Positions 1 to 10,914 are shown, counted from the stretch's first letter. The stretch is DNA of 64,000 nucleotides from an uncultured Fodinibius sp. (GCA_913057775.1 CAJXOG010000005.1:62001-126000), one strand, 5' to 3'. Made by a program: numbers and translations. Notes: a model not told the origin generated them from the letters alone.

Positions 1-1254
1 TATAACTTTCTTAAAGATCGGGAAGGGGTTCAGGCTATCGAAATTGCGGGCTCGCTCCGTCGATCAAATGAGACTATCGGTGATGTAGACATATTAATTG
101 GCGCGGATGAAAAATATATCACGGATATATTTGATGCTTTTGTGGATCACAAATTAGTCGTTGAAGTGCTGGGGCGCGGCGAAACCAAGAGCTCCATCAG
201 AACTGAAAACGGGCGCCAGGTTGACCTGCGCATCGTTAAACCCGAGCAGTTTCCCGCTGCATTGATGTATTTTACCGGCAGCAAAGAACATAATGTTGTA
301 CTGCGTCAACGCGCCCGGGAACGGGGGCTTTCACTTAACGAATACGGACTGTTCCAGCTTGATGACGATGGCAACACCGACTTCAACAAGCCTATCGATT
401 ACAGCTCAGAAACAGATATTTACGAGCAGCTGGACCTACATTTTGTTCCACCAGAGCTACGCGAAGATCACGGGGAGATCGAGTTTTTTGAATCTCATGA
501 ATCCATGAATTTAGTGACCGATGATGATATTCGCGGGGTACTTCATGCCCACAGTACGTACAGCGACGGCAAGTTTTCTATAAGAGAGATGGCCGAGGCC
601 TGCATTAAACGCGGCTATGAATATCTTGGAATGAGCGACCACTCACAAACCGCTGCTTATGCCGGTGGATTAACGGTTGATGATATCAAACAACAGTGGG
701 AGGAGATTGATCAGCTCAATAAAGAGTTCGCCGATAACGAGATCAACTTCAAGATATTTAAAGGTATCGAGTCGGATATCCTGAGTGACGGAAGCCTGGA
801 TTATGAGGATGATATTCTTGACGGATTCGATTTTGTAATCGCCAGTGTACATAATGGATTGGACATGTCGCGCGATAAGATGATGACTCGTTTTCGTAAT
901 GCCATCAAAAATCCATATACCGATATTGTTGGACACCCTACCGGGCGACTTTTACTGCAACGCGATGGCAGCGATCTGGATATGAATGAGCTTATCGAGT
1001 TGGCCGCCAAACATAATACCGCAATTGAAATTAATGCTAATCCCCGCCGCCTGGATTTGGACTGGCGGCATGGTAACAAAGCCAAAGAAGTGGTTTTAAT
1101 GTCTGCTATCAATCCTGATGCACATAGTAAAAAAGGCATCGATGATATTAGCTATGGCGTGCGTACTGCTCGTAAAGCCAAGTTTGAAAAGCATCGTATC
1201 CTAAACACCAAAAGGGCTGATGAACTCATGGAGTGGTTCCAAAGCCACCGCTAA
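1..1254 (+). CDS. polX: PolX-type DNA polymerase/3'-5' exonuclease (5' end outside window)
   Basis: The reading frame is open from base 1, so the N-terminus is missing; 417 residues remain of a family that is usually about 570. The visible start contains the nucleotidyltransferase signature AGSLRR followed by GDVDIL, the metal-binding part of the DNA polymerase beta palm. The second half is a PHP phosphoesterase domain with its metal-binding motifs in order: [31 protein letters not shown] and NPDAHS. Bacterial PolX enzymes fill gaps in base-excision repair and use the PHP domain as a 3'-5' exonuclease. The Met codon at 142 is internal and is not the start. The gene converges on the LacI-family gene, with two bases between the stop codons. 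Confidence 0.95.
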   Translation, partial: YNFLKDREGVQAIEIAGSLRRSNETIGDVDILIGADEKYITDIFDAFVDHKLVVEVLGRGETKSSIRTENGRQVDLRIVKPEQFPAALMYFTGSKEHNVVLRQRARERGLSLNEYGLFQLDDDGNTDFNKPIDYSSETDIYEQLDLHFVPPELREDHGEIEFFESHESMNLVTDDDIRGVLHAHSTYSDGKFSIREMAEACIKRGYEYLGMSDHSQTAAYAGGLTVDDIKQQWEEIDQLNKEFADNEINFKIFKGIESDILSDGSLDYEDDILDGFDFVIASVHNGLDMSRDKMMTRFRNAIKNPYTDIVGHPTGRLLLQRDGSDLDMNELIELAAKHNTAIEINANPRRLDLDWRHGNKAKEVVLMSAINPDAHSKKGIDDISYGVRTARKAKFEKHRILNTKRADELMEWFQSHR

Positions 1255-1256
1255 GA

Positions 1257-2270
1257 TTATGGGTGCTTCTCCGTCGAGCCACGCTTAACTAAAATAGGAT
1301 CAGAAACCTGTTGAACAACAGGGCTATCGGCTGAACCAATCAATTTGGTCATCTGCTTTATTGCATTAACTCCAATGGTATACATCTTTTGATCGATCGT
1401 TGTCAGATCAAGATATTTACTTAACTTAATATTATCGTATCCCATTACAGCCACATCTTCTGGCACCTTAATACCCAGCCGTGACAATGCATACATCGCT
1501 CCAATGGCCAGGGTATCATTCAGACAAAAGATAGCCTCTGGAAATGTTCCCTGTTTGTCAAATTTTTGGATAGCTTCAAAACCAGACTCTTCCGAAAATC
1601 CAGCATGCTTGCTTATTGATCCCCGGACAAAATACTCGTCTTTTACCTCTATACCCTGTTCACTAAGGTAATCCTGAAATCCTCCCGTGCGCTCATTCGT
1701 CATAGCTGATTTTTCAGCTGCAGAAATAATACCGATAGACTCATACCCCTGATTCACCAGATGTTCGGCCGCCATATAACCACCTTGATAATCATCAACC
1801 TGGAAATAACTATGCTCTGGATGGGTCGAATTTATTAATACTGTTTGTACTTCGGTTGCCTGTAACTGTTTGTGAATGCGTTCGGGAATATCAATTGAAA
1901 TAATAATCAACGCATCGGCTATACCTCGTCCGAAAAACTCTTTCAGTCCTTGTTGAGGGGTATCAGAACCGGTATTGTAAATCATCATATCCAAATCAGT
2001 ACGGCCAATTTCATCCTTAATCCCTTTGAGCACCTCGTTAAAATAGGGCGTCGTAAACGAGGGAACCACAACACCCAGAAGCTCAGTTTTGCTGCTGGCC
2101 AGCTTTCGGGCCGTTAGCCGTGGAGCGTAATTCATCTCACGCATTGCTTTTAAAATACGCTTCTTTGTTTTATCCGAAACGCGGGGCGAATCATTAAGCA
2201 CCCGAGAAACAGTAGCCGTACTTACGCCAACTTTTTTGGCAATTTCGTAAATGGTAGGTTTCTTAGCCAT
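1257..2270 (-). CDS. LacI-family transcriptional regulator
   Basis: 337 residues, normal for the family. The N-terminus starts with a LacI helix-turn-helix: PTIYEIAKKVGVSTATVSRVLN, followed by the hinge-helix region ending NYAPR. The rest is a periplasmic-binding-like sugar-sensing domain (LGVVVPSFTTPYFNEVLKGI and DVAVMGYDNIKLS). The start at 2270 places the HTH at the usual distance from the N-terminus; an in-frame ATG at 2381 would add 37 residues unlike LacI proteins. No sugar-utilisation genes lie next to it, so the target is unknown; the divergent neighbour is a small secreted CHRD protein. Family is sure, effector unknown. Confidence 0.93.
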   Translation of the reverse strand: MAKKPTIYEIAKKVGVSTATVSRVLNDSPRVSDKTKKRILKAMREMNYAPRLTARKLASSKTELLGVVVPSFTTPYFNEVLKGIKDEIGRTDLDMMIYNTGSDTPQQGLKEFFGRGIADALIIISIDIPERIHKQLQATEVQTVLINSTHPEHSYFQVDDYQGGYMAAEHLVNQGYESIGIISAAEKSAMTNERTGGFQDYLSEQGIEVKDEYFVRGSISKHAGFSEESGFEAIQKFDKQGTFPEAIFCLNDTLAIGAMYALSRLGIKVPEDVAVMGYDNIKLSKYLDLTTIDQKMYTIGVNAIKQMTKLIGSADSPVVQQVSDPILVKRGSTEKHP

Positions 2271-2427
2271 GGTATAAACAATGTTCTCACTTAAAAAAAT
2301 CCGTTCCTTTTTTATCTTATAGCACAAACGGAGAATATATATTATTGATGAACTATTTAAACTACAAAATAAAACAGGCATATTTCGAGTTAATTACATA
2401 AACACACCACTGTATAGCCCTGAAATT

Positions 2428-2883
2428 ATGAAACGATTATCTATTTATATATTTACGCTACTGCTAGGGATATTGTTGTTGAATAGTACAACAGATGTTA
2501 AAGCACAACAATCCCAAAAGATTATTTTAGCGGGCTATAAGCATAAACCTCCCGTTTCTACCACCGGATCGGGCATGGCTACTGTTACGCTACATGGCGA
2601 CACCTTAACTGTAAAAGGGAAATTTGAAGATTTAAGTGCTAACTATTCCGGTGCTTATCTGATGGTGAGTATTCGAGGTCAGGGCGGCAACCAGCTATAT
2701 CGTTTAAAAGCAGAACTGAACGAAGAAAAAACCGGGGGTAAACTAATTGCCAAAGAAAATCGATTTGTGCTTTCACCCGCGCAAAAAGCATTGTTGAAAA
2801 AGGGAGACTTCTATATAAACATTAGTTCATTTGAAAACCAAAAGGGTGAACTACGGGGCAATATCGGGCCTTTGGGAAAATAA
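2428..2883 (+). CDS. secreted CHRD-domain protein
   Basis: 151 residues. Residues 1 to about 26 form a signal peptide (basic MKR, a leucine-rich core, then a likely cleavage after VKA). The mature part resembles a CHRD domain: an ATVTL strand near residue 50 and a C-terminal GDFYINISSFENQKGELRGNI-type stretch, the usual closing segment of this fold. CHRD domains were named from chordin; in bacteria they are exported proteins of mostly unknown role. The gene is divergent from the LacI-family regulator with about 157 bases between start codons, so control by that regulator is possible but unproven. Confidence 0.8.
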   Translation: MKRLSIYIFTLLLGILLLNSTTDVKAQQSQKIILAGYKHKPPVSTTGSGMATVTLHGDTLTVKGKFEDLSANYSGAYLMVSIRGQGGNQLYRLKAELNEEKTGGKLIAKENRFVLSPAQKALLKKGDFYINISSFENQKGELRGNIGPLGK

Positions 2884-2989
2884 TTATATTTAACCACACT
2901 CTTTCTATAACATGGAATGATTTTTTTTAGAAAACGGGTTATACATCTCGACATTAGAACCAAATATTAAACATTAACATCTTTGTTTT

Positions 2990-3751
2990 ATGAAAATTGT
3001 TCTTTCCCCGGCTAAATCACTGGATTACGAAAGCAAGCTGCCAACTGATAAAGCCACGCAACCACGATTTTTAGATGAAGCAGAAAACCTAAATAATGAG
3101 CTGGCTCAAAAATCTAAAGACGAGCTGAAAGACCTCATGGATATCAGCCAAAACCTAGCTGATCTGAATTATGAGCGATATCAAAAGTTCTCCACTCCTT
3201 TTAACAAAGATAACGCCCGTCCCTGCATTTATGCATTTGATGGCTCAGCCTTTAAAGAGTTAGACGCCTACTCTATAGATGAGTCGCATATTGATACCCT
3301 TCAAGATAGCCTGCGTATTCTTTCTGGAATGTATGGAATCCTCCGACCACTGGACCTGATGCAGCCCTATCGGCTGGAAATGGGCACCAAACTACAAATT
3401 AATGGTCATGAGCGATTATATGATTTTTGGGGCGATAGCCTTACCGAAGCCCTGAATGATGAGCTTGAGGATGATGAGCTATTCGTCAACCTTGCAAGTA
3501 AGGAATATTTCAAAGCACTTCAGCCAGATAAGTTGAAAGTGGATGTCATCAAACCAAAGTTCAAAGATTTCAAAAACGGGAATTTAAAAACAATCGGCTT
3601 TTACGCTAAGAAGAACCGTGGAACCATGGCACGTTATCTTATCGAAAATGAAGTTGATAGTTACGAAGGCTTGCTTGGCTTTAACGGCAATGATTACAGC
3701 TACAGCGAGGAACACACTAAAGATAAAACTGTGCCGGTATTTGTACGATAG
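2990..3751 (+). CDS. yaaA: YaaA-family peroxide stress protein
   Basis: 253 residues, typical for the YaaA/DUF328 family. It opens with the family signature MKIVLSPAKSLD and keeps the conserved blocks FDGSAFKELDAYS, LRILSGMYGILRPLDLMQPYRLEMG and FWGD. In E. coli YaaA limits free iron and DNA damage during peroxide stress, and the protein has a DNA-binding fold; that role is carried over from the family. The ATG at 2990 gives the expected N-terminus. A strong bidirectional terminator follows, separating it from the convergent sensor kinase. Confidence 0.93.
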   Translation: MKIVLSPAKSLDYESKLPTDKATQPRFLDEAENLNNELAQKSKDELKDLMDISQNLADLNYERYQKFSTPFNKDNARPCIYAFDGSAFKELDAYSIDESHIDTLQDSLRILSGMYGILRPLDLMQPYRLEMGTKLQINGHERLYDFWGDSLTEALNDELEDDELFVNLASKEYFKALQPDKLKVDVIKPKFKDFKNGNLKTIGFYAKKNRGTMARYLIENEVDSYEGLLGFNGNDYSYSEEHTKDKTVPVFVR

Positions 3752-3774
3752 ATAGTAATTACCTAAAAACAAAT

Positions 3775-3799
3775 AAGGACACGTAGCGACGTGTCCTTT
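3775..3799. terminator. bidirectional intrinsic terminator
   Basis: A perfect 10-bp stem, AAGGACACGT and ACGTGTCCTT, closes the four-base loop AGCG between the convergent yaaA and sensor-kinase genes. A-rich sequence lies on the left and T-rich on the right, so it can work for both strands. Confidence 0.85.
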
Positions 3800-3835
3800 A
3801 ATATCATCAAATCTCCTCTTCTTAATCTTTAAAAA

Positions 3836-5944
3836 TCATCCCTTAGGCAGGCTCACATAAAAAGTTGAGCCTTCTCCTTCGGTACTCTCCAAGTGTATGG
3901 TTCCATCTTGTTTTTCTACAAATTCCTTACACAGTTGCAGTCCAAGCCCACTGCCATTTTCATTATTGGTTCCGGATCGTGAATGCCCCTGAAACGAGAA
4001 AATATCATCCTGTTTATCTTTGGGAATACCTATACCGGTATCTTTAACTTTAAAGACCACTTTCTGACTCTTCTCTTCGGCCGATACCTTAACCGTGTCT
4101 CCCTCGTGCGAAAACTTGATTGCATTGTTTACCAAGTTGCGAATAATTAACTTAAGTAAATTAACGTCAGCTTCGACCCTTAGCTTCGGATCTACCTCAT
4201 TTAGCAAGGTCAGCGATTTGTGATCGGCCTGAAATGAGCAATTCTCTAATATTTCTTCAACTACATCAGAAGCCGATACACTCTCAACATCTATTTCCAA
4301 ACCGCTCATCTGACTATTTGCCCAATTTAACAGATTATCCATCATATTAATATTTTGCTGGACAGTTACCTCTAAATTAGAAGCAATTTCCCTGATTTCT
4401 TTCATCTCAAGATCCTCATCTCTCAAGAAGTAAAAAATTCCCTGCATCGAAGTCAGCGGGGAACGCAGATCATGAGCTATAATCGCCATCATCTTATTTT
4501 TGACCTTATTGAGCTCTTCAAGCTCTCTATTAATTCGTTGCCGCTCTCTGTTGGATCGATACAACACAACGATAGAAATCAATATCACAATAATGACAAG
4601 CACAGACATCCCAATAAGCCAGTTCTGTGTGGTGATACGCTCCTCTTGCTGTTCCTGTCGCTCCTGTAAAAGTTGATTTATTTTCTGCTGCTGCCGCAAC
4701 CCCAGTTCCGTTTCGGCCAAGGCTAATTGCTCGTCCTGCTGAGCTTCAGTCAAACTGTCTGAAACTTGTTTAGATAACTCATGATACTTGAGAGCTTGTT
4801 CAAAATTACCCTCTTTCTTATATGCTTCGTGTAATTTTTCCGAAACGGTTATGCGAAATGGAGGCGAACTCACCTTCTGGGCGATCTCAAAACTATCATT
4901 ATAAAAACCAATTGAAGCGGAAAAGTTTCCACGCGCAAGAGCTACATCCCCAAGACCAATAAAATTATGAAAGAGACCGGCAGGAACCCCTCCTTCTCGG
5001 GAATAATCCAATGATTCTCGAAAATGTTCTTCTGCTTCTTCAAGTTCCGAAACCTCTAAATGTAACCGTCCCATATTATACAACAGCTGAATGGGAGGAC
5101 TATCCGGCCGAATCTTTTCGTGTAACTCCCATGTTTCACGATACAAATTCCGAGCTGTCTCAAAATTACCAAGATCACGCTCTGTGCTGGCCAAGTTATG
5201 TTTAGCCCGCAATAAGGTGTTATAAAACCCCTGCTCTTCACTCACAGTAATTGACTCATTAAGATACGTCTGTGCATCTTTATAATTTGACTGCTCATAA
5301 TAAAGATTGCCTAAATTATTTAACGCCGTGGCCAAAAAACTACTATCGCCGACAGTCTCAGCAAATGTAATCCCTTCCTGATATAATGATATAGCCTTAC
5401 CAAGATTACCTAAATTTTCATAAATAGACGCTTTATTCGTATTTATTGCTGCAAAAATATCCGGACTTTCTAACGAATCAATGAGCGATAACCCCTGATT
5501 ATAAGTATTCATCGCTTCCGGATATTTCGATTGATAACGATAAGCCGTAGCCAATAGATTTAAAACCTGGGTTTGGATCTTTTTATCCGAAGAACGTTCG
5601 GCGGCGCGTTCAAGCACTACTTGTGCCGAATCGTAACTGCCTGTTTGCAGATAGTATTCACCAAGATCTATTCCAACCTTTTGTAATAATAGCGGATTCC
5701 TCACCGAATCAGCAACACGCTGAGCTTCACCTAAAATATCACGCAGTCTGCGAATTTCTCCCCGGCTCTTGGCTTCATCAGCTGCTTCCAGATATGAATA
5801 AACTAATGCACTGTCAGATTCAGGGTTTTCTATTTTAACATTTTTTTGCTGATAATCCTGTGCTAAAATATGAGATCCTGGCCACAGAGCTACCAGCATT
5901 AATAAAATTATAGAAAAGCTGAAACGTCTTAATCGCTCGACCAT
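3836..5944 (-). CDS. TPR-repeat sensor histidine kinase
   Basis: 702 residues. A signal peptide or anchor is followed by about 370 residues of tetratricopeptide repeats (for example ALNNLGNLYYEQSNYKDAQTYL), a glutamine-rich coiled coil, one membrane helix near residues 437-460 (LIGMSVLVIIVILISIVVLY), and a kinase core. The H-box IIAHDLRSPLTSMQ puts the phospho-accepting His near residue 490. The N-box NNAIKFSH, G1 box DTGIGIP and G2 box GSGLGL are intact, so the ATPase domain should be active. The TPRs are predicted to be periplasmic, a common layout in Bacteroidota. No receiver domain and no adjacent response regulator are seen, so partner and signal are unknown. Confidence 0.93.
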   Translation of the reverse strand: MVERLRRFSFSIILLMLVALWPGSHILAQDYQQKNVKIENPESDSALVYSYLEAADEAKSRGEIRRLRDILGEAQRVADSVRNPLLLQKVGIDLGEYYLQTGSYDSAQVVLERAAERSSDKKIQTQVLNLLATAYRYQSKYPEAMNTYNQGLSLIDSLESPDIFAAINTNKASIYENLGNLGKAISLYQEGITFAETVGDSSFLATALNNLGNLYYEQSNYKDAQTYLNESITVSEEQGFYNTLLRAKHNLASTERDLGNFETARNLYRETWELHEKIRPDSPPIQLLYNMGRLHLEVSELEEAEEHFRESLDYSREGGVPAGLFHNFIGLGDVALARGNFSASIGFYNDSFEIAQKVSSPPFRITVSEKLHEAYKKEGNFEQALKYHELSKQVSDSLTEAQQDEQLALAETELGLRQQQKINQLLQERQEQQEERITTQNWLIGMSVLVIIVILISIVVLYRSNRERQRINRELEELNKVKNKMMAIIAHDLRSPLTSMQGIFYFLRDEDLEMKEIREIASNLEVTVQQNINMMDNLLNWANSQMSGLEIDVESVSASDVVEEILENCSFQADHKSLTLLNEVDPKLRVEADVNLLKLIIRNLVNNAIKFSHEGDTVKVSAEEKSQKVVFKVKDTGIGIPKDKQDDIFSFQGHSRSGTNNENGSGLGLQLCKEFVEKQDGTIHLESTEGEGSTFYVSLPKG

Positions 5945-6054
5945 TCAATTTTTTTATTTCAAACTATTTATTCAATGGTAGCACTTCTTTTTAAAAGAGA
6001 CAATTCTTGTCTTAATTGATTAGAAACCAAAAATATATTGTAGTATAATTACCG

Positions 6055-7026
6055 TTAACTACCCGCCTTAGCAGTCTTGCCCAGTGGAATCTTATCTACC
6101 GCATCAAGCGCAGGAGTAGGATCTCCCATAATATAGAAATGGATTCCCGGTGCGCCGCCCTCTAACAGTTCGGTGCACTGTTGAGCCGCCCACTCTACGC
6201 CAATTTCTCTCGCATTATCAGGATCGGCTTGCACCTCATCTGATAAGGCTTCCGGTATATTCAGATGGAAAAATTTAGGCAGGAAATTAAGATGGCGTTC
6301 GCGTGTTAAAACCTTCAAACCCGGTACAATCGGACATTCAATACCCGCAGCCCGACATTTTTCAACAAACTGAAAATAGGCATCATTGTTAAAAAACATC
6401 TGCGTAACGATGTAATCCCCGCCAGCATTAACTTTTTCTTTCAGTCGTGCAATATCAAAATCAAGATTGGGTGCTTCAAAATGTTTTTCGGGATACCCTG
6501 CCACCCCCACACAAAAATTCGTCTCGTGGGCATTTACGATATCCTCAAGGTATTCTCCCCGGTTCATATCTTTAACCTGTTTTACCAGATCAATGGCATA
6601 CTTATTATAGGTGCCATTTTTAATGCGGGGAGTAGAATCATCGGTCGAATCTCCACGGATAGCCAGCACATTATCAATTCCAAGAAAATTAAGTTCAATC
6701 AAGGCATCTTCCGTTTCCTCCTTCGTAAATCCTTCGCAAATTAAATGCGGAACCGGATCAACATCATATTTATGCTTGATTGCCGCACAAAGTCCGATTG
6801 TGCCGGGACGCTTTCGCTTGATATGCCGCTTAATGGTTCCATCCGATAGCTCCTCGTAATATGATTCCGCTGCGTGATAGGTCACATCAATAAAAGGCGG
6901 ATTATACTTCATCACCTTGTCCAGCGATTCAAAAACCTTATCCACGGATCCTCCTCTCTTCGGAGGAATAATCTCAAATGAGATTAATGGTTCCGTTGCT
7001 CTACTATAATGTTCAATTACTTTCAT
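6055..7026 (-). CDS. metF: methylenetetrahydrofolate reductase
   Basis: 323 residues, a complete TIM-barrel flavoprotein of the MetF family. It reduces 5,10-methylene-THF to 5-methyl-THF, the methyl donor used by methionine synthase. Visible family motifs are the catalytic-Glu strand SFEIIPPKRGG near the N-terminus, FLGIDNVLAIRGDSTD (the RGD flavin-site block), and GVAGYPEKH followed by QMFFNNDAYFQF. The gene is divergent from metH, so the two consecutive enzymes of the methyl branch share one 167-bp control region. The ATG at 7026 gives a normal N-terminus. Confidence 0.97.
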   Translation of the reverse strand: MKVIEHYSRATEPLISFEIIPPKRGGSVDKVFESLDKVMKYNPPFIDVTYHAAESYYEELSDGTIKRHIKRKRPGTIGLCAAIKHKYDVDPVPHLICEGFTKEETEDALIELNFLGIDNVLAIRGDSTDDSTPRIKNGTYNKYAIDLVKQVKDMNRGEYLEDIVNAHETNFCVGVAGYPEKHFEAPNLDFDIARLKEKVNAGGDYIVTQMFFNNDAYFQFVEKCRAAGIECPIVPGLKVLTRERHLNFLPKFFHLNIPEALSDEVQADPDNAREIGVEWAAQQCTELLEGGAPGIHFYIMGDPTPALDAVDKIPLGKTAKAGS

Positions 7027-7044
7027 TTACTATACTTTTCTTTG

Positions 7045-7052
7045 TACCTTTG
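7045..7052 (+). promoter_or_regulatory. candidate -7 promoter box for metH
   Basis: TACCTTTG fits the Bacteroidota -7 consensus TAnnTTTG. A TTTC about 20 bases upstream (7021-7024) is a one-mismatch candidate for the -33 TTTG. Transcription would then begin near 7058, exactly where the first arm of the leader stem begins. The assignment is inferred from sequence alone. Confidence 0.45.
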
Positions 7053-7057
7053 GGATC

Positions 7058-7148
7058 CAAAAACTTTTCTTCAAGTTACGCGATTTTCGTAGAGAAAATC
7101 TAACAGTGTTTAAGGTAATCACTTCGTAGCTTAGTTGAAAAGTTTTTG
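7058..7148 (+). promoter_or_regulatory. structured metH leader, riboswitch-like three-way junction
   Basis: A perfect 12-bp pairing (CAAAAACTTTTC at 7058-7069 with GAAAAGTTTTTG at 7137-7148) encloses a second 8-bp stem with one GU pair (AAGTTACG at 7073-7080 with CGTAGCTT at 7125-7132). Inside are a 7-bp hairpin, GATTTTC-GTAGA-GAAAATC (7082-7100), and a weak 4-bp hairpin (AGTG 7105-7108 with CACT 7120-7123). Together these make a closed three-way junction ending 45 bases before the metH start. It does not show the core motifs of SAM-I, THF or cobalamin riboswitches that I know. The divergent metF could also use it, since inverted repeats fold on both strands. Confidence 0.5.
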
Positions 7149-7193
7149 TGCAACCACAAGCACCTTATAACTTATTACCTGAAAACTATTTAC

Positions 7194-10100
7194 ATGAAAT
7201 TTGATCAAATTACCGATCTGCTAAAAGATCGCATCTTGATTCTGGATGGCGCCATGGGCACCATGATTCAGAATCACAACCTTTCTGAAGACGACTATCG
7301 CGGCGAACGTTTCAAAGATTTTGACGAGGCTGATCTCAAAGGGAACAATGACCTTTTGAGCCTTACCCAGCCCGATATCATTAAAGATATTCACCGCCAG
7401 TTCCTTTCTGCCGGATCTGATATCATTGAAACGAACACCTTTAACAGTACTTCCATTTCGCAGGCTGACTATCACATGGAAGACCTGGCTTACGAGCTCA
7501 ATGTGGCCGCCGCTCAAAATGCCCGAGAAGTCGCCGATGAGTTTACGGATAAAAATCCTGATAAGCCCCGCTTCGTGGCCGGTGCCATTGGTCCCACGAA
7601 TAAAACACTATCACTTTCACCGGATGTGGAAGACCCCGGATACCGTGCTATCACTTTTGATGAACTTAAAGAAGCGTATGCCGAACAAATTCGGGGATTG
7701 GTTGACGGCGGAGCAGATATCCTGCTTGTGGAAACCATTTTTGATACGCTCAACGCCAAAGCCGCTATTTATGCTATCCATAAATATGTGGAAGAAACGA
7801 GCAACGAAATTCCCGTCATGATTTCTGGGACTATTGTTGATCAGAGCGGGCGTACGCTCTCGGGTCAAACGACCGAAGCATTCTGGATTTCTGTATCTCA
7901 TACAAAAAACTTACTGAGTGTAGGACTGAACTGTTCGTTAGGATCCAAGGAAATGCGTCCCTACATCGAGGAATTAGCCAATATTTCGGATTGTCACACG
8001 AGTCTCTACCCTAATGCAGGGCTGCCTGACGAAATGGGTGATTACAACGAGACGCCTGAGTTTATGGCTGATCAGCTTCGTGACTATGCCGAATCGAATT
8101 TTGTGAATCTCGTAGGCGGCTGCTGTGGAACAACTCCCGAACATATTGAAGCTATTGCAGAAGCTGCCAAAGAATGCGAACCCCGCCAAATTCCCGACCA
8201 AAAACCGTATTTGCGTCTCAGTGGACTTGAGCCGCTGGTGGTTCGACCCGATACTAATTTTGTAAATATCGGCGAACGCACTAACGTAATGGGATCACGG
8301 AAATTCAAGCGGCTCATCAAAAATGAAGAGTACGAAGAAGCCCTCTCAGTTGCACGTCAACAGGTAGAAAATGGCGCCCAGATCATTGACATCAACATGG
8401 ATGAGGGCATGCTCGAATCTAAAGAGGTGATGGTGGACTTTCTACAGCTCATTGCCGCCGAACCGGATATTTCGCGTGTACCCATCATGATCGATTCCTC
8501 CAAATGGTCGGTCCTCAAAGCGGGCCTGAAAGCCGCCCAGGGAAAATGTGTCGTGAACTCTATTTCACTTAAAGAAGGGGAAGAAGAGTTCAAGGAACAC
8601 GCACAAGAAATCCTCAATTTTGGGGGTGCTGTTGTTGTCATGGGTTTCGATGAAAAGGGGCAGGCCGACAGCTACGAGCGACGTATCGAAATTGCCGAGC
8701 GAGCCTACAACATCCTTACCGAGGAGGTTGGCTTTGAACCTCAGGATATTATCTTGGATCCCAATATCTTGACGGTAGCCACCGGCATCGAGGAGCACAA
8801 TAATTATGGCGTTGACTTTATCAAAGCTACCGAATGGATTAAAGAGAACCTTCCACTTGCAAAAGTAAGTGGCGGTCTCAGCAATATTTCTTTCTCTTTC
8901 CGTGGCAATAATAAAGTCCGTGAGGCCATGCATTCGGTGTTTCTATATCATGCTATCCAAGCGGGACTCGATATGGCCATCGTCAATGCCGGTCAGCTTG
9001 AAATCTATGAAGAGATTCCCGAGAAACTGCGCGAACTTGTCGAGGATGTTATCCTAAATCGACGGGATGACGCCACTGAACGATTGGTAGATTATGCTGA
9101 AAATATCAAGGATGATAAGACCGAAACAAAGCAGAAAACACAGGAATGGCGTACCAAATCCGTCGAAAAACGGATAGAGCACGCACTGGTAAAGGGCATT
9201 GTTGATCATATTGTAGATGATGTGGAGGAAGCTCGACAAAAATATGAACAGCCTATTCATGTAATTGAGGGTCCGATGATGTCCGGAATGGATGTAGTCG
9301 GAGATCTTTTTGGGTCGGGTAAGATGTTTCTCCCGCAGGTGGTAAAAAGCGCCCGGGTTATGAAAAAAGGCGTGGCCCATCTCATTCCCTATATCGAGGA
9401 AGAAAAAGAGAAGAATCAAAACAGCGAGCCCAAAGCCAAAGTATTGCTGGCAACTGTTAAAGGTGATGTCCACGACATCGGCAAAAATATCGTTTCGGTG
9501 GTATTGCGCTGTAATAATTTTGACGTGATCGATCTCGGCGTGATGGTCCCGGCTGATAAAATCCTGGAAGAGGCCCGTAAAAATAATGTAGATATTATTG
9601 GGTTGAGCGGTCTCATTACGCCCTCATTGGATGAAATGGTGCATGTAGCCAAGGAATTGAAGCGTGAAAACTTCAAGCAACCATTAATGATTGGGGGAGC
9701 TACAACCTCCAGAACACATACTGCGGTTAAAATTGAGCCAAATTACGATCAACCTGTAGTACACGTATTGGATGCTTCACGATCCGTTTCGGTCACGGGT
9801 AATCTGGTATCCAAAACACTGCATGATGAATTCGTTAAGAAAATTAAAAATGACTACGTGAAGCTACGCGAGCGTCATGAGGGACGTTCCAGCCGAAAGA
9901 CCTATTTGCCGATTGAAGAAGCCCGTGACAATGCCACACAGATCGATTGGGAATCATCCGAGATTATAAAACCGAATCACCTGGGTACCCAAGAATTTGA
10001 TAATTATCCATTGCAGGAAATCCGGAAATATATTGACTGGGGACCATTTTTTATTGCCTGGCAGATGAAGGGTAAGTTTCCGGATATTCTGGAAGATGAA

Positions 10101-10889
10101 AAGTACGGCGAAGAGGCACGAAAATTATATAATGATGCCAACGAACTGCTGGATAAAATTATTGATCAAAAACTACTGAAGGCCCGTGCAGTTTTAGGAT
10201 TGTATCCGGCCAACTCGGTAGGCGATGATGTGGAACTGTATACCGATGACAATCGCGAAGAAGTGCTCAAGACTTTTCATATGCTGCGTCAGCAAGCCAA
10301 GAAACGAGAGGGCCAGCCAAACAAGGCACTTTCTGATTTTGTGGCACCCAAGGAATCGGGCATCAAGGATTACATGGGCGGCTTTGCGGTAACCTGCGGC
10401 ATTGGTGCTCCCGAGCTGGTCAAGCAGTTCGAAGATAATCACGATGATTACAACGCTATTCTTACCAAAGCACTGGCCGACCGGCTGGCAGAGGCTTTTA
10501 CCGAGCTACTGCACGAAAAAGTTCGCAAAAAAATATGGGGATATGCGCCGAATGAAAGCTATAGCAATGAATCGCTGATCCGCGAGCAATATGATGGTAT
10601 TCGTCCCGCTCCGGGCTATCCGGCCCAACCCGATCATACCGAAAAGCGTATTCTGTTTGATCTGCTAAATGTAGAAGATACCACGGGCATCACCCTAACG
10701 GAATCGTTTGCCATGCATCCGGCCGCGTCGGTTAGCGGGTTATATTTTGCTCATCCAGAATCGGATTACTTTAACGTGGGCGATTTTGAAAAAGATCAAA
10801 TTAAAGATTATGCCAAACGTAAAGATATGAGCGTCAAAGAAGTTGAGCGTTGGTTGGGCCCCAACTTAAATTACGATCCCGGCGAATAA
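7194..10889 (+). CDS. metH: cobalamin-dependent methionine synthase
   Basis: 1231 residues, a full-length four-module enzyme that transfers the methyl group of 5-methyl-THF through cob(I)alamin to homocysteine. In order: the homocysteine-binding barrel ([11 protein letters not shown]; zinc cysteines in VGLNCSLG and [11 protein letters not shown]), the pterin-binding barrel ([16 protein letters not shown]), the cobalamin cap and B12 domain ([10 protein letters not shown] near residue 757, with the cobalt-ligating His), and the SAM-dependent reactivation domain ending in the [14 protein letters not shown] and SGLYFAHP blocks. The ATG at 7194 is preferred to an upstream in-frame TTG at 7146, which would lie partly in the leader stem. 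It stands alone and is divergent from metF. Confidence 0.98.
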   Translation: MKFDQITDLLKDRILILDGAMGTMIQNHNLSEDDYRGERFKDFDEADLKGNNDLLSLTQPDIIKDIHRQFLSAGSDIIETNTFNSTSISQADYHMEDLAYELNVAAAQNAREVADEFTDKNPDKPRFVAGAIGPTNKTLSLSPDVEDPGYRAITFDELKEAYAEQIRGLVDGGADILLVETIFDTLNAKAAIYAIHKYVEETSNEIPVMISGTIVDQSGRTLSGQTTEAFWISVSHTKNLLSVGLNCSLGSKEMRPYIEELANISDCHTSLYPNAGLPDEMGDYNETPEFMADQLRDYAESNFVNLVGGCCGTTPEHIEAIAEAAKECEPRQIPDQKPYLRLSGLEPLVVRPDTNFVNIGERTNVMGSRKFKRLIKNEEYEEALSVARQQVENGAQIIDINMDEGMLESKEVMVDFLQLIAAEPDISRVPIMIDSSKWSVLKAGLKAAQGKCVVNSISLKEGEEEFKEHAQEILNFGGAVVVMGFDEKGQADSYERRIEIAERAYNILTEEVGFEPQDIILDPNILTVATGIEEHNNYGVDFIKATEWIKENLPLAKVSGGLSNISFSFRGNNKVREAMHSVFLYHAIQAGLDMAIVNAGQLEIYEEIPEKLRELVEDVILNRRDDATERLVDYAENIKDDKTETKQKTQEWRTKSVEKRIEHALVKGIVDHIVDDVEEARQKYEQPIHVIEGPMMSGMDVVGDLFGSGKMFLPQVVKSARVMKKGVAHLIPYIEEEKEKNQNSEPKAKVLLATVKGDVHDIGKNIVSVVLRCNNFDVIDLGVMVPADKILEEARKNNVDIIGLSGLITPSLDEMVHVAKELKRENFKQPLMIGGATTSRTHTAVKIEPNYDQPVVHVLDASRSVSVTGNLVSKTLHDEFVKKIKNDYVKLRERHEGRSSRKTYLPIEEARDNATQIDWESSEIIKPNHLGTQEFDNYPLQEIRKYIDWGPFFIAWQMKGKFPDILEDEKYGEEARKLYNDANELLDKIIDQKLLKARAVLGLYPANSVGDDVELYTDDNREEVLKTFHMLRQQAKKREGQPNKALSDFVAPKESGIKDYMGGFAVTCGIGAPELVKQFEDNHDDYNAILTKALADRLAEAFTELLHEKVRKKIWGYAPNESYSNESLIREQYDGIRPAPGYPAQPDHTEKRILFDLLNVEDTTGITLTESFAMHPAASVSGLYFAHPESDYFNVGDFEKDQIKDYAKRKDMSVKEVERWLGPNLNYDPGE

Positions 10890-10914
10890 AATCCAGATAA
10901 CGCTTATTAGCTAT

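Noticed and set aside
142-144. start codon of polX at 142
   Set aside because: The frame is open upstream to base 1 and the nucleotidyltransferase motif lies upstream of this Met.
5945-6054. terminator of metF in the gap before the sensor kinase
   Set aside because: Only a weak GTAG/CTAC pairing with an AT-rich loop; no convincing stem and T-run.
7027-7193. SAM-I or cobalamin riboswitch before metH
   Set aside because: The conserved core motifs of these families are not visible; only the fold is unusual, so it is reported as an unclassified leader.
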